DNA from: JACVRM01 sp963839815
Lineage (GTDB): Bacteria > Actinomycetota > Thermoleophilia > Gaiellales > Gaiellaceae
Assembly (NCBI GenBank): GCA_963839815.1
Contig: CAWIWF010000007.1
Location: 124,001-188,000 of the forward strand
DNA: 64,000 nt
Direction of reading: 5' to 3'
In this document: positions 18,325-25,445 of the stretch, piece after piece
Position numbering within the stretch: position 1 is the first letter of the stretch
Layout: each line of letters starts with the position of its first letter
Notes under the pieces: generated by a model
Seen by the model: only the letters and a program-made list of their open reading frames with translations
What the model was told of the DNA's origin: nothing
The model's database searches: none
Position numbers and translations under genes: made by a program

Positions 18325-18767
18325 AGGTTGCGCTCGTCGTCGCCGCTCTGCTGCTGGTTCTGCCCGGTGTGGCGCACGCGAGCGAGGAACGGCCGACACA
18401 GAACGAGCTCGAGAGCGAGATCGTGTGCCCCGTCTGCGCGACCACGCTCGACCAGTCGGATGCCCGGATCGCGCAAAACATGAAGCAGTTCATCGCCGCG
18501 CGCATCGCGGCGGGCGACACGAAGAGCGAGATCGAGGCGAAGCTCGTCGCGCAGTTCGGCGAGAGTGTCCTTGCCTCACCGCCGCGGGAGGGCTTCAACC
18601 TGCTCGCCTGGCTCCTGCCGCTGGTCGCGCTCGCCGTGGCCGCGCCTGCGCTCGCGTACACGGCCTGGCGCTGGAGCCGCGGCCGCGACGAGGAGCCCGG
18701 GCCGGTCGAGGTCGACCCGGAGCTCGACGGCCGGCTCGAGCGCGAGCTCGCCCGCTTCGAGAGCTGA
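18321..18767 (+). CDS. ccmH: CcmH/CycL cytochrome c maturation thiol protein
   Basis: A 148-residue protein with a signal peptide (VALVVAALLLVLPGVAHA), a periplasmic CcmH domain carrying the redox motif EIVCPVCATTLDQSDA (LRCxxCxx-type), and one TM helix (LLAWLLPLVALAVAAPALAY) before an acidic cytoplasmic tail. CcmH passes electrons from CcmG/TlpA-like proteins to the apocytochrome. The internal region GDTKSEIEAKLVAQFGESVLA is characteristic. ATG 18321 overlaps the upstream stop. Confidence 0.93.
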   Translation: MKVALVVAALLLVLPGVAHASEERPTQNELESEIVCPVCATTLDQSDARIAQNMKQFIAARIAAGDTKSEIEAKLVAQFGESVLASPPREGFNLLAWLLPLVALAVAAPALAYTAWRWSRGRDEEPGPVEVDPELDGRLERELARFES

Positions 18768-18774
18768 CGGGCCG

Positions 18775-19483
18775 ATGCTCGCGGCGAAGCTGCCGATCGC
18801 CTTCCTGGCGGGATTCGTCTCGGTCGTGACGCCGTGCGTGCTGCCGCTCGTGCCCGGCTACCTCTCGGCTGTCTCGGCCGTGGAGGCGGGACGTCTCGGG
18901 GAGCGCGGGACGGCCCGCCGGGTCGTGCGCGGCAGCCTGCCGTTCATCGTCGGCTTCACGGTCGTCTTCGTGGCCGTCGGTGCCGGGGCTGCGGCGATCG
19001 GACGAGTCGTCGACGCCGAGACCCGCGAGGCGATCGCCGGCTTCGTCCTCGTCGTGCTGGGGCTCGCGTTCATGGGCTTGCTGCCCGTGCCGGAGCGCAT
19101 GGCGGTGCCCGGGCTCCTCGCCGGCGCGCGGCGGAGCGGCTCGGGCGTTCTCCTCGGCAGCGCCTTCGCTGTCTGCGCGGCGCCGTGCATCGGCACTGTT
19201 CTCGCGTCCGTGGTCGTGCTCGCCGGCGACGCCAGCTCGATCGCGCGGGGCGGGCTCGTGCTGCTCGCCTACTCGGCCGGTCTCGGGCGTGGCATTCATC
19301 GCCGCCGGCGTCGCGTTCACGCGGGCGATGGGCACCTTCCGCTGGCTTCGCGACCGCTTCCGCGTGATCCAGGCCATCAGCGGCGCGATCCTGGTCGCAC
19401 TCGGGCTACTCCTGTTCTTCGACCGGGACTGGTGGCTACGCGTTGGCTTCGAGCGGCTCCTGGAAGCCCTCGGGCTCGCGTAG
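18775..19483 (+). CDS. ccdA: CcdA thiol-disulfide transporter (one frameshift)
   Basis: A polytopic membrane protein of ~235 residues that carries reducing equivalents from cytoplasmic thioredoxin to the TlpA-like partner. The first conserved Cys lies in SVVTPCVLPLVPGYLS and the second in AVCAAPCIGTVLAS, in the expected first and fourth helices. The frame shifts after AYSAGLG: one extra G near 19289 (CTCGGGCGTGG for CTCGGCGTGG) separates it from VAFIAAGVAFTRAMG in the next frame. Remaining helices (AISGAILVALGLLLFF) complete the family. Its 3' end overlaps the convergent DUF309 gene by ~48 bases. Confidence 0.9.
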
Positions 19484-19786
19484 CGCGAGCGAGCCGCCGG
19501 CCACGACAGCGCGTGCGCGCTCGACGTCGCGCAGCAGCGTCGCCACCGCGACGCCCCGGTGCGCGGGCGCGTAGGCCTTCAGCCGGCGCGCCGCCTTCTC
19601 GAGCTGGCGCCCGCACCCGACCTGGTTGCCGCGCCCCGCCTGGTACCAGGCGACGACGACGTGCACGAGCCCCTGGAAGAAGTCGCGCTCGGGATCCTCG
19701 GCGGCACGCCATGCGAGCTCCAGCTCCTCGTGCGCGTCGAACCAGCTGCCCGCCCGCGCGAGCGCGAGCCCCCGGGCGAAGGGCAC
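19436..19786 (-). CDS. DUF309 domain protein
   Basis: A 116-residue helical protein of the DUF309 family, function unknown. Diagnostic are the segment GSWFDAHEELELAWRAAEDPERDFFQGLVHV and the following AWYQAGRGNQVGCGRQLEKAARRL. The family is small, soluble and common in actinobacteria and cyanobacteria. GTG 19786 is the only canonical start; the open frame extends 21 codons upstream without another. A perfect-but-one palindrome lies 58-82 bases upstream (19845-19867). Confidence 0.85.
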   Translation of the reverse strand: MPFARGLALARAGSWFDAHEELELAWRAAEDPERDFFQGLVHVVVAWYQAGRGNQVGCGRQLEKAARRLKAYAPAHRGVAVATLLRDVERARAVVAGGSLALREPEGFQEPLEANA

Positions 19787-19844
19787 GTCGACCTCGTGCT
19801 CGCTCAGGCGCCGGCCCTCGAGCGGGTCACCGCGGTCGCGTCAG

Positions 19845-19867
19845 GCTTGTAACAGACTGTTGCAAGC
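19845..19867. promoter_or_regulatory. Palindrome with half-site CTGTTGCAAGC
   Basis: Two 11-base arms around one central base, with a single mismatch (left arm GCTTGTAACAG, right arm CTGTTGCAAGC). It lies upstream of the DUF309 gene and downstream of the ferredoxin gene. The only other copy found is at 22159-22177. Size and symmetry fit a TetR/MarR-type operator. Confidence 0.55.
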
Positions 19868-19923
19868 CCCGGTGAGGCGGCCATCGCGAGAAACCTGTCA
19901 CGGGCAGACGGCCCGGAGCTCGC

Positions 19924-20232
19924 TCAGGTCTCGAGCGGCGGGTTCTGGACGTTGTGCTCGGTCGCGTACTCGCTCGTCAGCTGGTTGACGACGTCGAAGC
20001 CTTCGCCGTACGCGTAGTTGATCTTCACGAAGGGCTCCCACTTGTCCGGCAGGGCGTCCTCCGGGAAGATCGCCTCGACCGGGCACTCCGGCTCGCATGC
20101 CCCGCAATCGATGCATTCCTCCGGGTCGATCACGAGGATGCGGTCGGCCTCGTGGATGCAATCGACGGGGCAGACGTCGACGCAGGAGCGATCTTTGATG
20201 TCGATGCAGGGCTCGGCGATGATGTACGTCAT
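19924..20232 (-). CDS. fdxA: 7Fe-type ferredoxin FdxA
   Basis: A 102-residue small electron carrier. The N-terminal cluster ligands are CVDVCPVDC and the second set CIDCGACEPECPVEAI, a 3Fe-4S/4Fe-4S pattern. The start MTYIIAEPCID and tail ALPDKWEPFVKINYAYGEG match the FdxA family of actinobacteria. It likely shuttles electrons to cytochromes P450 or other oxidoreductases; no partner gene is adjacent. It has its own leaderless promoter. Confidence 0.95.
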   Translation of the reverse strand: MTYIIAEPCIDIKDRSCVDVCPVDCIHEADRILVIDPEECIDCGACEPECPVEAIFPEDALPDKWEPFVKINYAYGEGFDVVNQLTSEYATEHNVQNPPLET

Positions 20233-20239
20233 CGGCGGC

Positions 20240-20554
20240 CTATCCTACTGAGGACACCAGCTCCTCAATCAGTTGCGGCGCCCGCTCCGTCAACGCCGAC
20301 TTCGCCACCACCTGGTCGAATCCGGCGGCGTGTCCCGCGCGCAGTCCCTGCGTGTCCGTGTGGTTCGTGAAGCCGAGAATCGGCACGTCCGGATAGGCGT
20401 CCGCGACCTCGTCGGGCTCGACGCGCGCGATGTCGGCGATGACGAGCTCCGGCGAGACGACGCTGTCGGTGGTCACGAACTCGTGCCCCGGCAGCGCGGC
20501 CTCGAGCTTGCCGCGGATGAAGAGGTCGACCCCCACCAGCAGGATCGTCGGCAC
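20240..20554 (-). CDS. Stand-alone receiver-like protein, 104 aa
   Basis: Reads as a divergent CheY-like fold: TILLVGVDLFIRGKLEAALPG, LVIADIARVEPDE, VPILGFTNHTDTQGLRAGHAAG and FDQVVAKSALTE. The acidic pocket and phosphorylatable Asp of true receivers are poorly kept (V-G-V-D in place of V-D-D), so it may be phosphorylation-independent. A much longer in-frame extension is antisense to the next gene; GTG 20554 is chosen because a -10 lies 7 bases before it. Not assigned to a regulated pathway. Confidence 0.7.
   Translation of the reverse strand: MPTILLVGVDLFIRGKLEAALPGHEFVTTDSVVSPELVIADIARVEPDEVADAYPDVPILGFTNHTDTQGLRAGHAAGFDQVVAKSALTERAPQLIEELVSSVG
20242..20247 (-). promoter_or_regulatory. -10 hexamer TAGGAT for fdxA
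   Basis: Minus-strand TAGGAT is 9 bases from ATG 20232, overlapping the 3' end of the receiver gene. Confidence 0.5.
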
Positions 20555-20561
20555 GGTGGTG

Positions 20562-20567
20562 AGCGTA
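20562..20567 (-). promoter_or_regulatory. -10 hexamer TACGCT for receiver-like gene
   Basis: Minus-strand TACGCT is 7 bases from GTG 20554 and decides that start. Confidence 0.5.
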
Positions 20568-20641
20568 ACACGGTTTCGGCCGGGATTACGCGGGCGCCAG
20601 CCGGGTAGCGATCCCCAAACGACACCGAGAGGAGGCGGGAG

Positions 20642-20977
20642 ATGCCGCAGGATGCCTGGAGCGCGAAGCGAGAGCGCCAGTACGAGCACATCAAGGAGAG
20701 CCAGCTCGAGCAGGGCTCGTCGGAGGACAAGGCCGAGGAGATCGCGGCCCGCACGGTCAACAAGGCGCGCGCTCGCGCCGGGGAGGCGAAGAACTCGTCG
20801 CGCCTGTCCCGCGAGGACATGTCTTCCGGTCGTCGCGGCGGTCGGCGCTCGGGCACGGAGCGGGAGAAGGGCCAGACGCGCGACCAGCTCTACAACGAGG
20901 CCAAGAAGCTGAACATCGAGGGACGCTCCACGATGAACAAGGAGCAGCTCCGGCGCGCCGTCGACCGACGGAAGTAG
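20642..20977 (+). CDS. Small basic protein with Rho_N-like C-terminus
   Basis: A 111-residue, highly charged protein often labelled 'plasmid stabilisation protein' in actinobacterial genomes; the true role is unknown. N-terminal half: WSAKRERQYEHIKESQLEQG then DKAEEIAARTVNKARA, helical. Middle: RGGRRSG basic linker. C-terminal TRDQLYNEAKKLNIEGRSTMNKEQLRRAV resembles the Rho N-terminal/SAP-like nucleic acid-binding helix pair. It is one of the few genes with a strong Shine-Dalgarno site (GAGGAGG, 7 bases before the ATG). Chromosomal location argues against a real plasmid role. Confidence 0.75.
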   Translation: MPQDAWSAKRERQYEHIKESQLEQGSSEDKAEEIAARTVNKARARAGEAKNSSRLSREDMSSGRRGGRRSGTEREKGQTRDQLYNEAKKLNIEGRSTMNKEQLRRAVDRRK

Positions 20978-20991
20978 CCCGGCGGACCGCC

Positions 20992-21014
20992 TTACCATGG
21001 ACAGTCCATGGAAA
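20992..21014. promoter_or_regulatory. Palindrome copy 1, half-site (T)ATGGAC..GTCCAT
   Basis: Core CCATGGAC-A-GTCCATGG centred on 21003, related to the TTTACATGGAC palindrome seen at 32798 and 62046. It lies 48 bases upstream of the VOC gene -10 hexamer. Confidence 0.6.
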
Positions 21015-21062
21015 GAGCGCGCGGGCTCGCGGGGCGGGCGTTTGGGGAGCCCGCTCCGCGGC

Positions 21063-21068
21063 TATGCT
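21063..21068 (+). promoter_or_regulatory. -10 hexamer TATGCT for VOC gene
   Basis: TATGCT is 9 bases before ATG 21078, favouring that start over an in-frame ATG inside the palindrome at 20997. Confidence 0.5.
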
Positions 21069-21077
21069 CCGGCCGCG

Positions 21078-21773
21078 ATGCGGCCAAAGATCCTCGACCA
21101 CGTTGCCCTCTGGGTCACCGGGCGCGACCGGATCGCGGACTTCGCCACGCAGCACCTCGGCATGCACGTGATCGATCGCACCGACGCGTTCACGCTCGTG
21201 GGCGCCGACGCACGCCGCAGCAAGCTGACGCTGTTCGACGCCGAAGGGCCGCGCGAGCGCGGCGCGCTCAAGCACATCGCCTTCCGCGTCAACGACCTCG
21301 ACCGCGCGCTGGGCGAGCTGCCCTCCGACTGGCCGCGCCAGCAGGAGGACGGCGGCGTGTACTTCGACATCGCCGAGGGGCTGCGGCTCGGGCTCGTCCA
21401 GGGCGAGACCGAGGCCGACTACGACTTCGATCACGTCGCCCTCTTCTCGGCACAGCCGGAGGAGACGGCGCGCGCGTACGAGGCCTACGGGTTCCATGCC
21501 GCCGAGCCGCGCGACGGCGTGCCGCGCGTCGAGCTCGCCGGTGCCTTCGTCGAGTTCTGGCCGGGAAGCCCGGACGGCGGCGACAAGCCGCTGCTGAACC
21601 ACCTCGCGCTCCTCGTCGACTCGGCGGACGAGCACGTCGAGTCCGCCGGCGAGCGCGGCATCGAGGTGCAGGACGTGGTCGACGCCGCCAACACGATCGC
21701 TGCGTTCCTCTGGGGGCCCGAGCGCGTTCGTATCGAGTACGTCGAGCACAAGCCGACGTTCTCGCTCAAGTAG
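21078..21773 (+). CDS. Two-domain VOC family (glyoxalase/dioxygenase fold) protein
   Basis: A 231-residue protein with two VOC modules, the fold of extradiol dioxygenases and glyoxalases. Module 1: ILDHVALWVTGRDRIADF, a metal-type His in DHV, and LKHIAFRVNDLDRAL. Module 2: DFDHVALFSAQPEETARAY, LLNHLALLVDSADE and a terminal Glu in IEYVEHKP. His/His/Glu ligands are therefore plausible, arguing for an active metal site. The substrate cannot be told. A flavoprotein gene starts 10 bases downstream, so the pair may act in one catabolic step. Confidence 0.85.
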   Translation: MRPKILDHVALWVTGRDRIADFATQHLGMHVIDRTDAFTLVGADARRSKLTLFDAEGPRERGALKHIAFRVNDLDRALGELPSDWPRQQEDGGVYFDIAEGLRLGLVQGETEADYDFDHVALFSAQPEETARAYEAYGFHAAEPRDGVPRVELAGAFVEFWPGSPDGGDKPLLNHLALLVDSADEHVESAGERGIEVQDVVDAANTIAAFLWGPERVRIEYVEHKPTFSLK

Positions 21774-21783
21774 CGGCGGCTCG

Positions 21784-22875
21784 TTGACGAGCCTCGTGGT
21801 CGCGGGCGCCGGCATGGCCGGCCTGGTCTGCGCAGCGCGCGCACGGGAGCTCGGCCTACGCCCTGTCGTCCACGAGAAGGGCGACCGCGCCGGCGGCTCG
21901 ATGCTGCTCTCGAGCTGCGTGATCTGGCGCCACCGCACGCTCGCAGGCTTCCGCGAGGAGTGCCCGGACGGCGACGAGGCGCTGCAGGGGCTCATCGTCG
22001 AGCGGCTCGACGACGCGCTCGCCTGGCTGGAGTCGCTCGGCGCCGCGGCGACGCGACCCGAGACGGGCAACCCGCGCACCACCGGCAAGGGCTTCGATCC
22101 TCGTCAGCTGACCCGAGTGCTCGCCGCCTCGGCAGGGGACGTGCGCCTCGGATCGAGTTTGCAACAGTCTGTTGCAAGCTCGGAAGGGCCGCTCGTGCTC
22201 GCAACGGGTGGGTTCCAGGGGGGCGCGGAGCTCGTCGCCCGCTACATCACGCCGGAGCCGCTCGCGCTGCGGGCCAATCCGTGGAGCGCCGGCGACGGGC
22301 TCCGGCACGGGCTCGAGGCCGGCGGCGCGCTCACTGCGGGCACCGAGCAGTTCTACGGGCGGGTGATGCCGGACGCCCCCTTCCGCGAGGACGACTACGT
22401 CCCGCTCGCCCAGCTCTACGCGGCGAAGGCGCTCGTCGTCGACGGCGAGGGCGCGCCGGTGCTCGAGGGGCCGCCGACCTGGTCCGAGACGAACGTCGCC
22501 CAGGCGATCGCGCGGCTCCCGGGCGCCCGCGCCTGGTACCTGCTCGACGCCGAGGCGCTCGGCGACGCCGACGTCGCCACGCGGGTGGGGCGCGCCCGAG
22601 CCGCCGGCGCCCCCGTGCTCGAACGCGACGGTCTGCCGTTCGCCGCTCCGGCCGACATCCGCGTCGGCGTCCGCGTCCGGGCCGCGATCACGCACACGAT
22701 GGGCGGACTGCGCGTGGACCGGGACGCTCGCGTCCTGCGCGAGGGCGGCGGCGCGATCGACGGTCTCTACGCGGCCGGTGTGGACGCCGGCGGCGTCTCG
22801 CTCGGAGGCTACTCGAGCGGGCTCGCGCAGGCGCTCGTGCTCGGCCTCGCCGCCGCCGAGCACATCGCAGGCTGA
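21784..22875 (+). CDS. FAD-binding-2 family flavoprotein, short form
   Basis: A 363-residue member of the fumarate reductase/3-ketosteroid dehydrogenase flavoprotein superfamily. The FAD Rossmann motif is LVVAGAGMAGLVCAARARELG with the ribose-binding Glu in VVHEKGDRAGGSM. The second FAD contact is LVLATGGFQGG and the C-terminal one GLYAAGVDAGGVSLGGYSSGLAQALVLG. THTMGGLRVD matches the catalytic-domain signature. It is much shorter than typical members (about 480-560) and the stretch before LATGG is compressed; a perfect 19-bp palindrome sits exactly there. The start is TTG 21784. Substrate unknown. Confidence 0.82.
   Translation: MTSLVVAGAGMAGLVCAARARELGLRPVVHEKGDRAGGSMLLSSCVIWRHRTLAGFREECPDGDEALQGLIVERLDDALAWLESLGAAATRPETGNPRTTGKGFDPRQLTRVLAASAGDVRLGSSLQQSVASSEGPLVLATGGFQGGAELVARYITPEPLALRANPWSAGDGLRHGLEAGGALTAGTEQFYGRVMPDAPFREDDYVPLAQLYAAKALVVDGEGAPVLEGPPTWSETNVAQAIARLPGARAWYLLDAEALGDADVATRVGRARAAGAPVLERDGLPFAAPADIRVGVRVRAAITHTMGGLRVDRDARVLREGGGAIDGLYAAGVDAGGVSLGGYSSGLAQALVLGLAAAEHIAG
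22159..22177. promoter_or_regulatory. Perfect palindrome TTGCAACAG-T-CTGTTGCAA inside a CDS
   Basis: Perfect 9-base arms around one base, lying within the flavoprotein gene and encoding part of SLQQSVA. It matches the intergenic palindrome at 19845-19867. Could be an intragenic operator or coincidence; the exact symmetry makes chance less likely. Confidence 0.45.
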
Positions 22876-22876
22876 G

Positions 22877-23074
22877 CTAGGACGGCAGCGTCTCCAGAAA
22901 GGCGCAGCGGCGCAAGTCACCGGGGCGGGGCGACGGGCCGATCTTGGAGACGACGTACGAGGCGTCCTCGTCGAGCTCGAGCTTCGTGCCGACCTCCGGC
23001 ACCTCGCCCTCGGCCTCGCGGAGCTCGTAGCCGGTCGTCTTCCAGACGAACAGGAGGTGGCCGTCTTCCGCCAT
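22877..23074 (-). CDS. Hypothetical protein, 65 aa
   Basis: Not recognised. A small soluble protein, AEDGHLLFVWKTTGYELREA then VGTKLELDEDASYVVSKIG and a C-terminal RRCAFLETLPS. The alternating beta-like pattern suggests a small barrel. ATG 23074 is supported by a -10 hexamer 10 bases upstream; the longer frame upstream is antisense or intergenic. It lies tail-to-tail with the flavoprotein, two bases from its stop. Confidence 0.65.
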   Translation of the reverse strand: MAEDGHLLFVWKTTGYELREAEGEVPEVGTKLELDEDASYVVSKIGPSPRPGDLRRCAFLETLPS

Positions 23075-23084
23075 GCGCCGCGGG

Positions 23085-23090
23085 ATCTTA
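23085..23090 (-). promoter_or_regulatory. -10 hexamer TAAGAT for 65-aa protein
   Basis: Minus-strand TAAGAT overlaps the TAA stop of the upstream histidine kinase, 10 bases from ATG 23074. Confidence 0.45.
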
Positions 23091-23730
23091 CCGTGCCGTA
23101 TAGGCGGGCAGGACGACGCGGACGGTGGTGCCGCCGTCGTCGCCGGAGTCGACGGAGACCGTGCCGTTGACCACACGCGCTCGCTCCTCGATCCCCTCCC
23201 ACGAGCGCCGCCGCCGCTCGCCCGCGCCGTTGTCCGAGATCAGCGCCTCGACCCCGCCGTCGGCCGTCGGGGCCACCCGGACAGAGATGCGGGTCGGCGG
23301 CCCGCGGCGAAGCGACTGGTGCAGCAGCCTCGCGGACGATCTGGTAGAGCGACACCTTCGCCTTCTCGGAGAGCGGCTCGCCGTCGTCGACGTCCATGTC
23401 GATCCGCACCCGGTTGGAGAGGCCGAGCTGCTCGGCGAGGGCGTGGACGGCCGGGGCGAATCCCTGGTCGCGCAGGATGATCGGCTCCAGGGCGAACGAG
23501 AGGTCGCGCAGCGAGCGGATCGCGTCGCGCTGGCGCCGGACCACGCTCGCGAGCAGCTCCTGCGCCTGCTCGACCTCGCCGGCATCGAGCGAGCCCCGTA
23601 CGGCGTCGAGCATGAGCGCGATGCCGGAGAGCGACTGGACGGGGCCGTCGTGGAGGGCGAGCGCGAGCCGCCGCCGCTCCTCCTGCTCGGCGGCGATCAG
23701 CTGGTCCGAGAGCCTGGCCGAGTCGGGCAC
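23088..23730 (-). CDS. NarL/DegS-type sensor histidine kinase (one frameshift)
   Basis: A cytosolic HisKA_3/HATPase kinase of ~213 residues with no membrane segment or input domain. The phospho-acceptor motif is EEERRRLALALHDGPVQSLSG; the ATPase region contains VSLYQIVREA and, in the next frame, SLRRGPPTRISVRV, ALISDNGAGE and GTTVRVVLPAY. The frame changes near 23330; one base removed in GAGGCTGCTGCACC joins them. The length suggests a soluble kinase responding to a partner, or a missing upstream domain. It lies immediately upstream of, and on the same strand as, the LuxR-type regulator (order regulator then kinase), so they form a two-component pair. Confidence 0.85.
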
Positions 23731-23742
23731 GAGGCCGCCTCG

Positions 23743-24388
23743 CTAGTCGATCATCGCTTCGCGTAGCGCGATCGCGACGGCGTGGGTGCGCGTGTCGGCC
23801 TCGAGCTTCGTGAGGATGTGGCGGACGTGGCTCTTCACGGTCTCCTGGCTGATGAAGAGCCGCTCGGCGACGTCGGCGTTCGACATGCCGTCGGCGAGCA
23901 GCTGCAGGATCTCGCGCTCGCGCTGGGTGAGCATGTCGTCCTTGTCGCGGCCCGGGGAGGAACGCCGTCATCAGCGCCGGGTCGACGAACGTGTCGCCGG
24001 CGGCGACCTTCTCGATCGCGCGCACGAGCATCTCCCGCGGCGCCTCCTTGAGGATGTAGCCCTTCGCGCCCGACTCCAGCCCGCGGCCCATCAGGCTGCG
24101 CTCGCTGTACGCGGTGAAGATCAGCACCGCCGTGTCGGGCACCTTCTCGGTGACGAGCTTGGTCGCCTCGAGCCCGTCCATGCCGGGCATGCGGACGTCC
24201 ATGATCACCACTCTGGGCTGCCGCCGCTCGGCGAGCGTGACCGCCGCCTCGCCGTCGGAGGCCTCCCCGATGATGCGGATGTGCGGGGCGTTCGAGAGCG
24301 AGATGCGGATGCCCTCGCGCACCACCTCGTGGTCGTCGACGATCAGGCAGGTGATCTCGGGCTTGCCGTCGTCGTCCGAGGCTTCCAC
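23743..24388 (-). CDS. NarL/LuxR-type response regulator (one frameshift)
   Basis: A ~215-residue regulator. Receiver: ITCLIVDDHEVVREGIRISL, phospho-Asp in VVIMDVRMPGMDGLEA, LIFTAYSE and GYILKEAPREML. Output: LTQREREILQLLADGMSNADVAERLFISQETVKSHVRHILTKL, a classic LuxR HTH. The domains are in different frames; an extra C in the CCCC-GGG run near 23957 explains it (FLPGRDKDDM restored). The kinase gene follows 12 bases downstream. Leaderless promoter at 24396-24401. Confidence 0.9.
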
Positions 24389-24395
24389 GCCGGGG

Positions 24396-24401
24396 ATTGT
24401 A
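24396..24401 (-). promoter_or_regulatory. -10 hexamer TACAAT for two-component pair
   Basis: Minus-strand TACAAT is 7 bases from GTG 24388. Confidence 0.5.
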
Positions 24402-24433
24402 GGGGTCGCGTCCTACGGCGCCCGGGACGGCGG

Positions 24434-25329
24434 TCAGACGGCGAGCGCCAATTGCTCCTCGCGGTGCAGCTCCGGCCGGATGGCGCGGCGGTCGCCGATC
24501 CCGTATCGGCTGCGTAGGCGCGCGACCGCCGTCCGCACGGGCTCGGCCTGCGCCTTGGAGAGGTAGGCGCCGCGCGCGTACAGCCGCTCGTAGCGCCGGC
24601 AGCTGCTCGGGCCAGTCGCGCGCCAGGTGCTCGAGGAAGTGCTCGCGCGTGCCGGGACGCAGGTAGAGCAGGTTCGCCCAGATGCCGGTCGCACCTGCGT
24701 CGCGCGCCGCCTTCACGACCTCCGCCAGCTGCTCGGGCCGGTCCGAGAGCCCGGGCAGGATCGGCGCCATGCCGACGTTGGCCCGGATGCCGGCGTCGAC
24801 GAGCCGCTTCAGCGCCCGCAGCCGCTGGCGCGGCGGTGACGTGCCGGGCTCGGTCGTGCGCCAGACGTCTTCGTCGAGCGTCGGCACCGAGAAGGTGACG
24901 CCGACGTCGGCGCGCCGCGAGGCCTCCTGCAGGACGTCGACGTCGCGCACGATCAGTGGGCCGCGCGTGATCAGCCCGAACGGGGTGCGACGTCTCGGCG
25001 AGCGCCTCGAGGCAGCCGCGCGTCAGGCGGTAGCGGCCCTCGGCCGGCTGGTACGGGTCGGTGGCGGCGCCGATCGCGACCGACTCGCCGTGCCACGTCC
25101 GGCGCGCCAGCTCGCGCCGCAGGACCTCGACGACGTTGACCTTGACGCGGATCGAGGTGCCGTAGCGGTCGTCGGCCGGGCGGTCGGCGCGCAGCTCGAA
25201 GGCGCGGACGTAGCAGAACGTGCAGCGGTGGACGCACCCCATGTACGGGTTCAGCGACCAGTCGAAGGGCATGCCGCGGACGCGGTTCAGAGCCGATCTG
25301 CAGGGCTCTTCCCGGTACTCGGCACGCAC
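24434..25329 (-). CDS. Radical SAM protein, SPL-like/Rv2578c type (two frameshifts)
   Basis: A radical SAM enzyme of ~300 residues. The 4Fe-4S ligands lie in NPYMGCVHRCTFCYVRAFE (CxxxCxxC), as in spore photoproduct lyase-like and Rv2578c-type proteins. Next come VAIGAATDPYQPAEGRYRLTRG, then in a second frame VTFSVPTLDEDVWRTTEPGTSPP and GMAPILPGLSDRPEQL, then in a third YERLYARGAYLSKAQAEPV. Shifts fall near 24988 and 24600. The reaction is not known for this group. GTG 25329 follows a TATACT hexamer, which decides the start. Confidence 0.87.
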
Positions 25330-25335
25330 GGCCCC

Positions 25336-25341
25336 AGTATA
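25336..25341 (-). promoter_or_regulatory. -10 hexamer TATACT for radical SAM gene
   Basis: Minus-strand TATACT is 6 bases from GTG 25329. A plus-strand TATACT lies at 25386-25391, so two diverging promoters face away from each other within 50 bases. Confidence 0.55.
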
Positions 25342-25445
25342 GAACGTCTGTTCGCCCGGCCCGATCGACCGCCGGGAAGGCGGTTATACTCAGGCGAGTT
25401 GGACGACGACCTCCCGCCTAGTACCCGCGCCCCTGGAGTCGGGGC

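Noticed and set aside
20642..20977. Plasmid maintenance function implied by common annotation of the 111-aa protein
   Set aside because: No partner toxin/antitoxin, no replication or partition genes; all neighbours are chromosomal.
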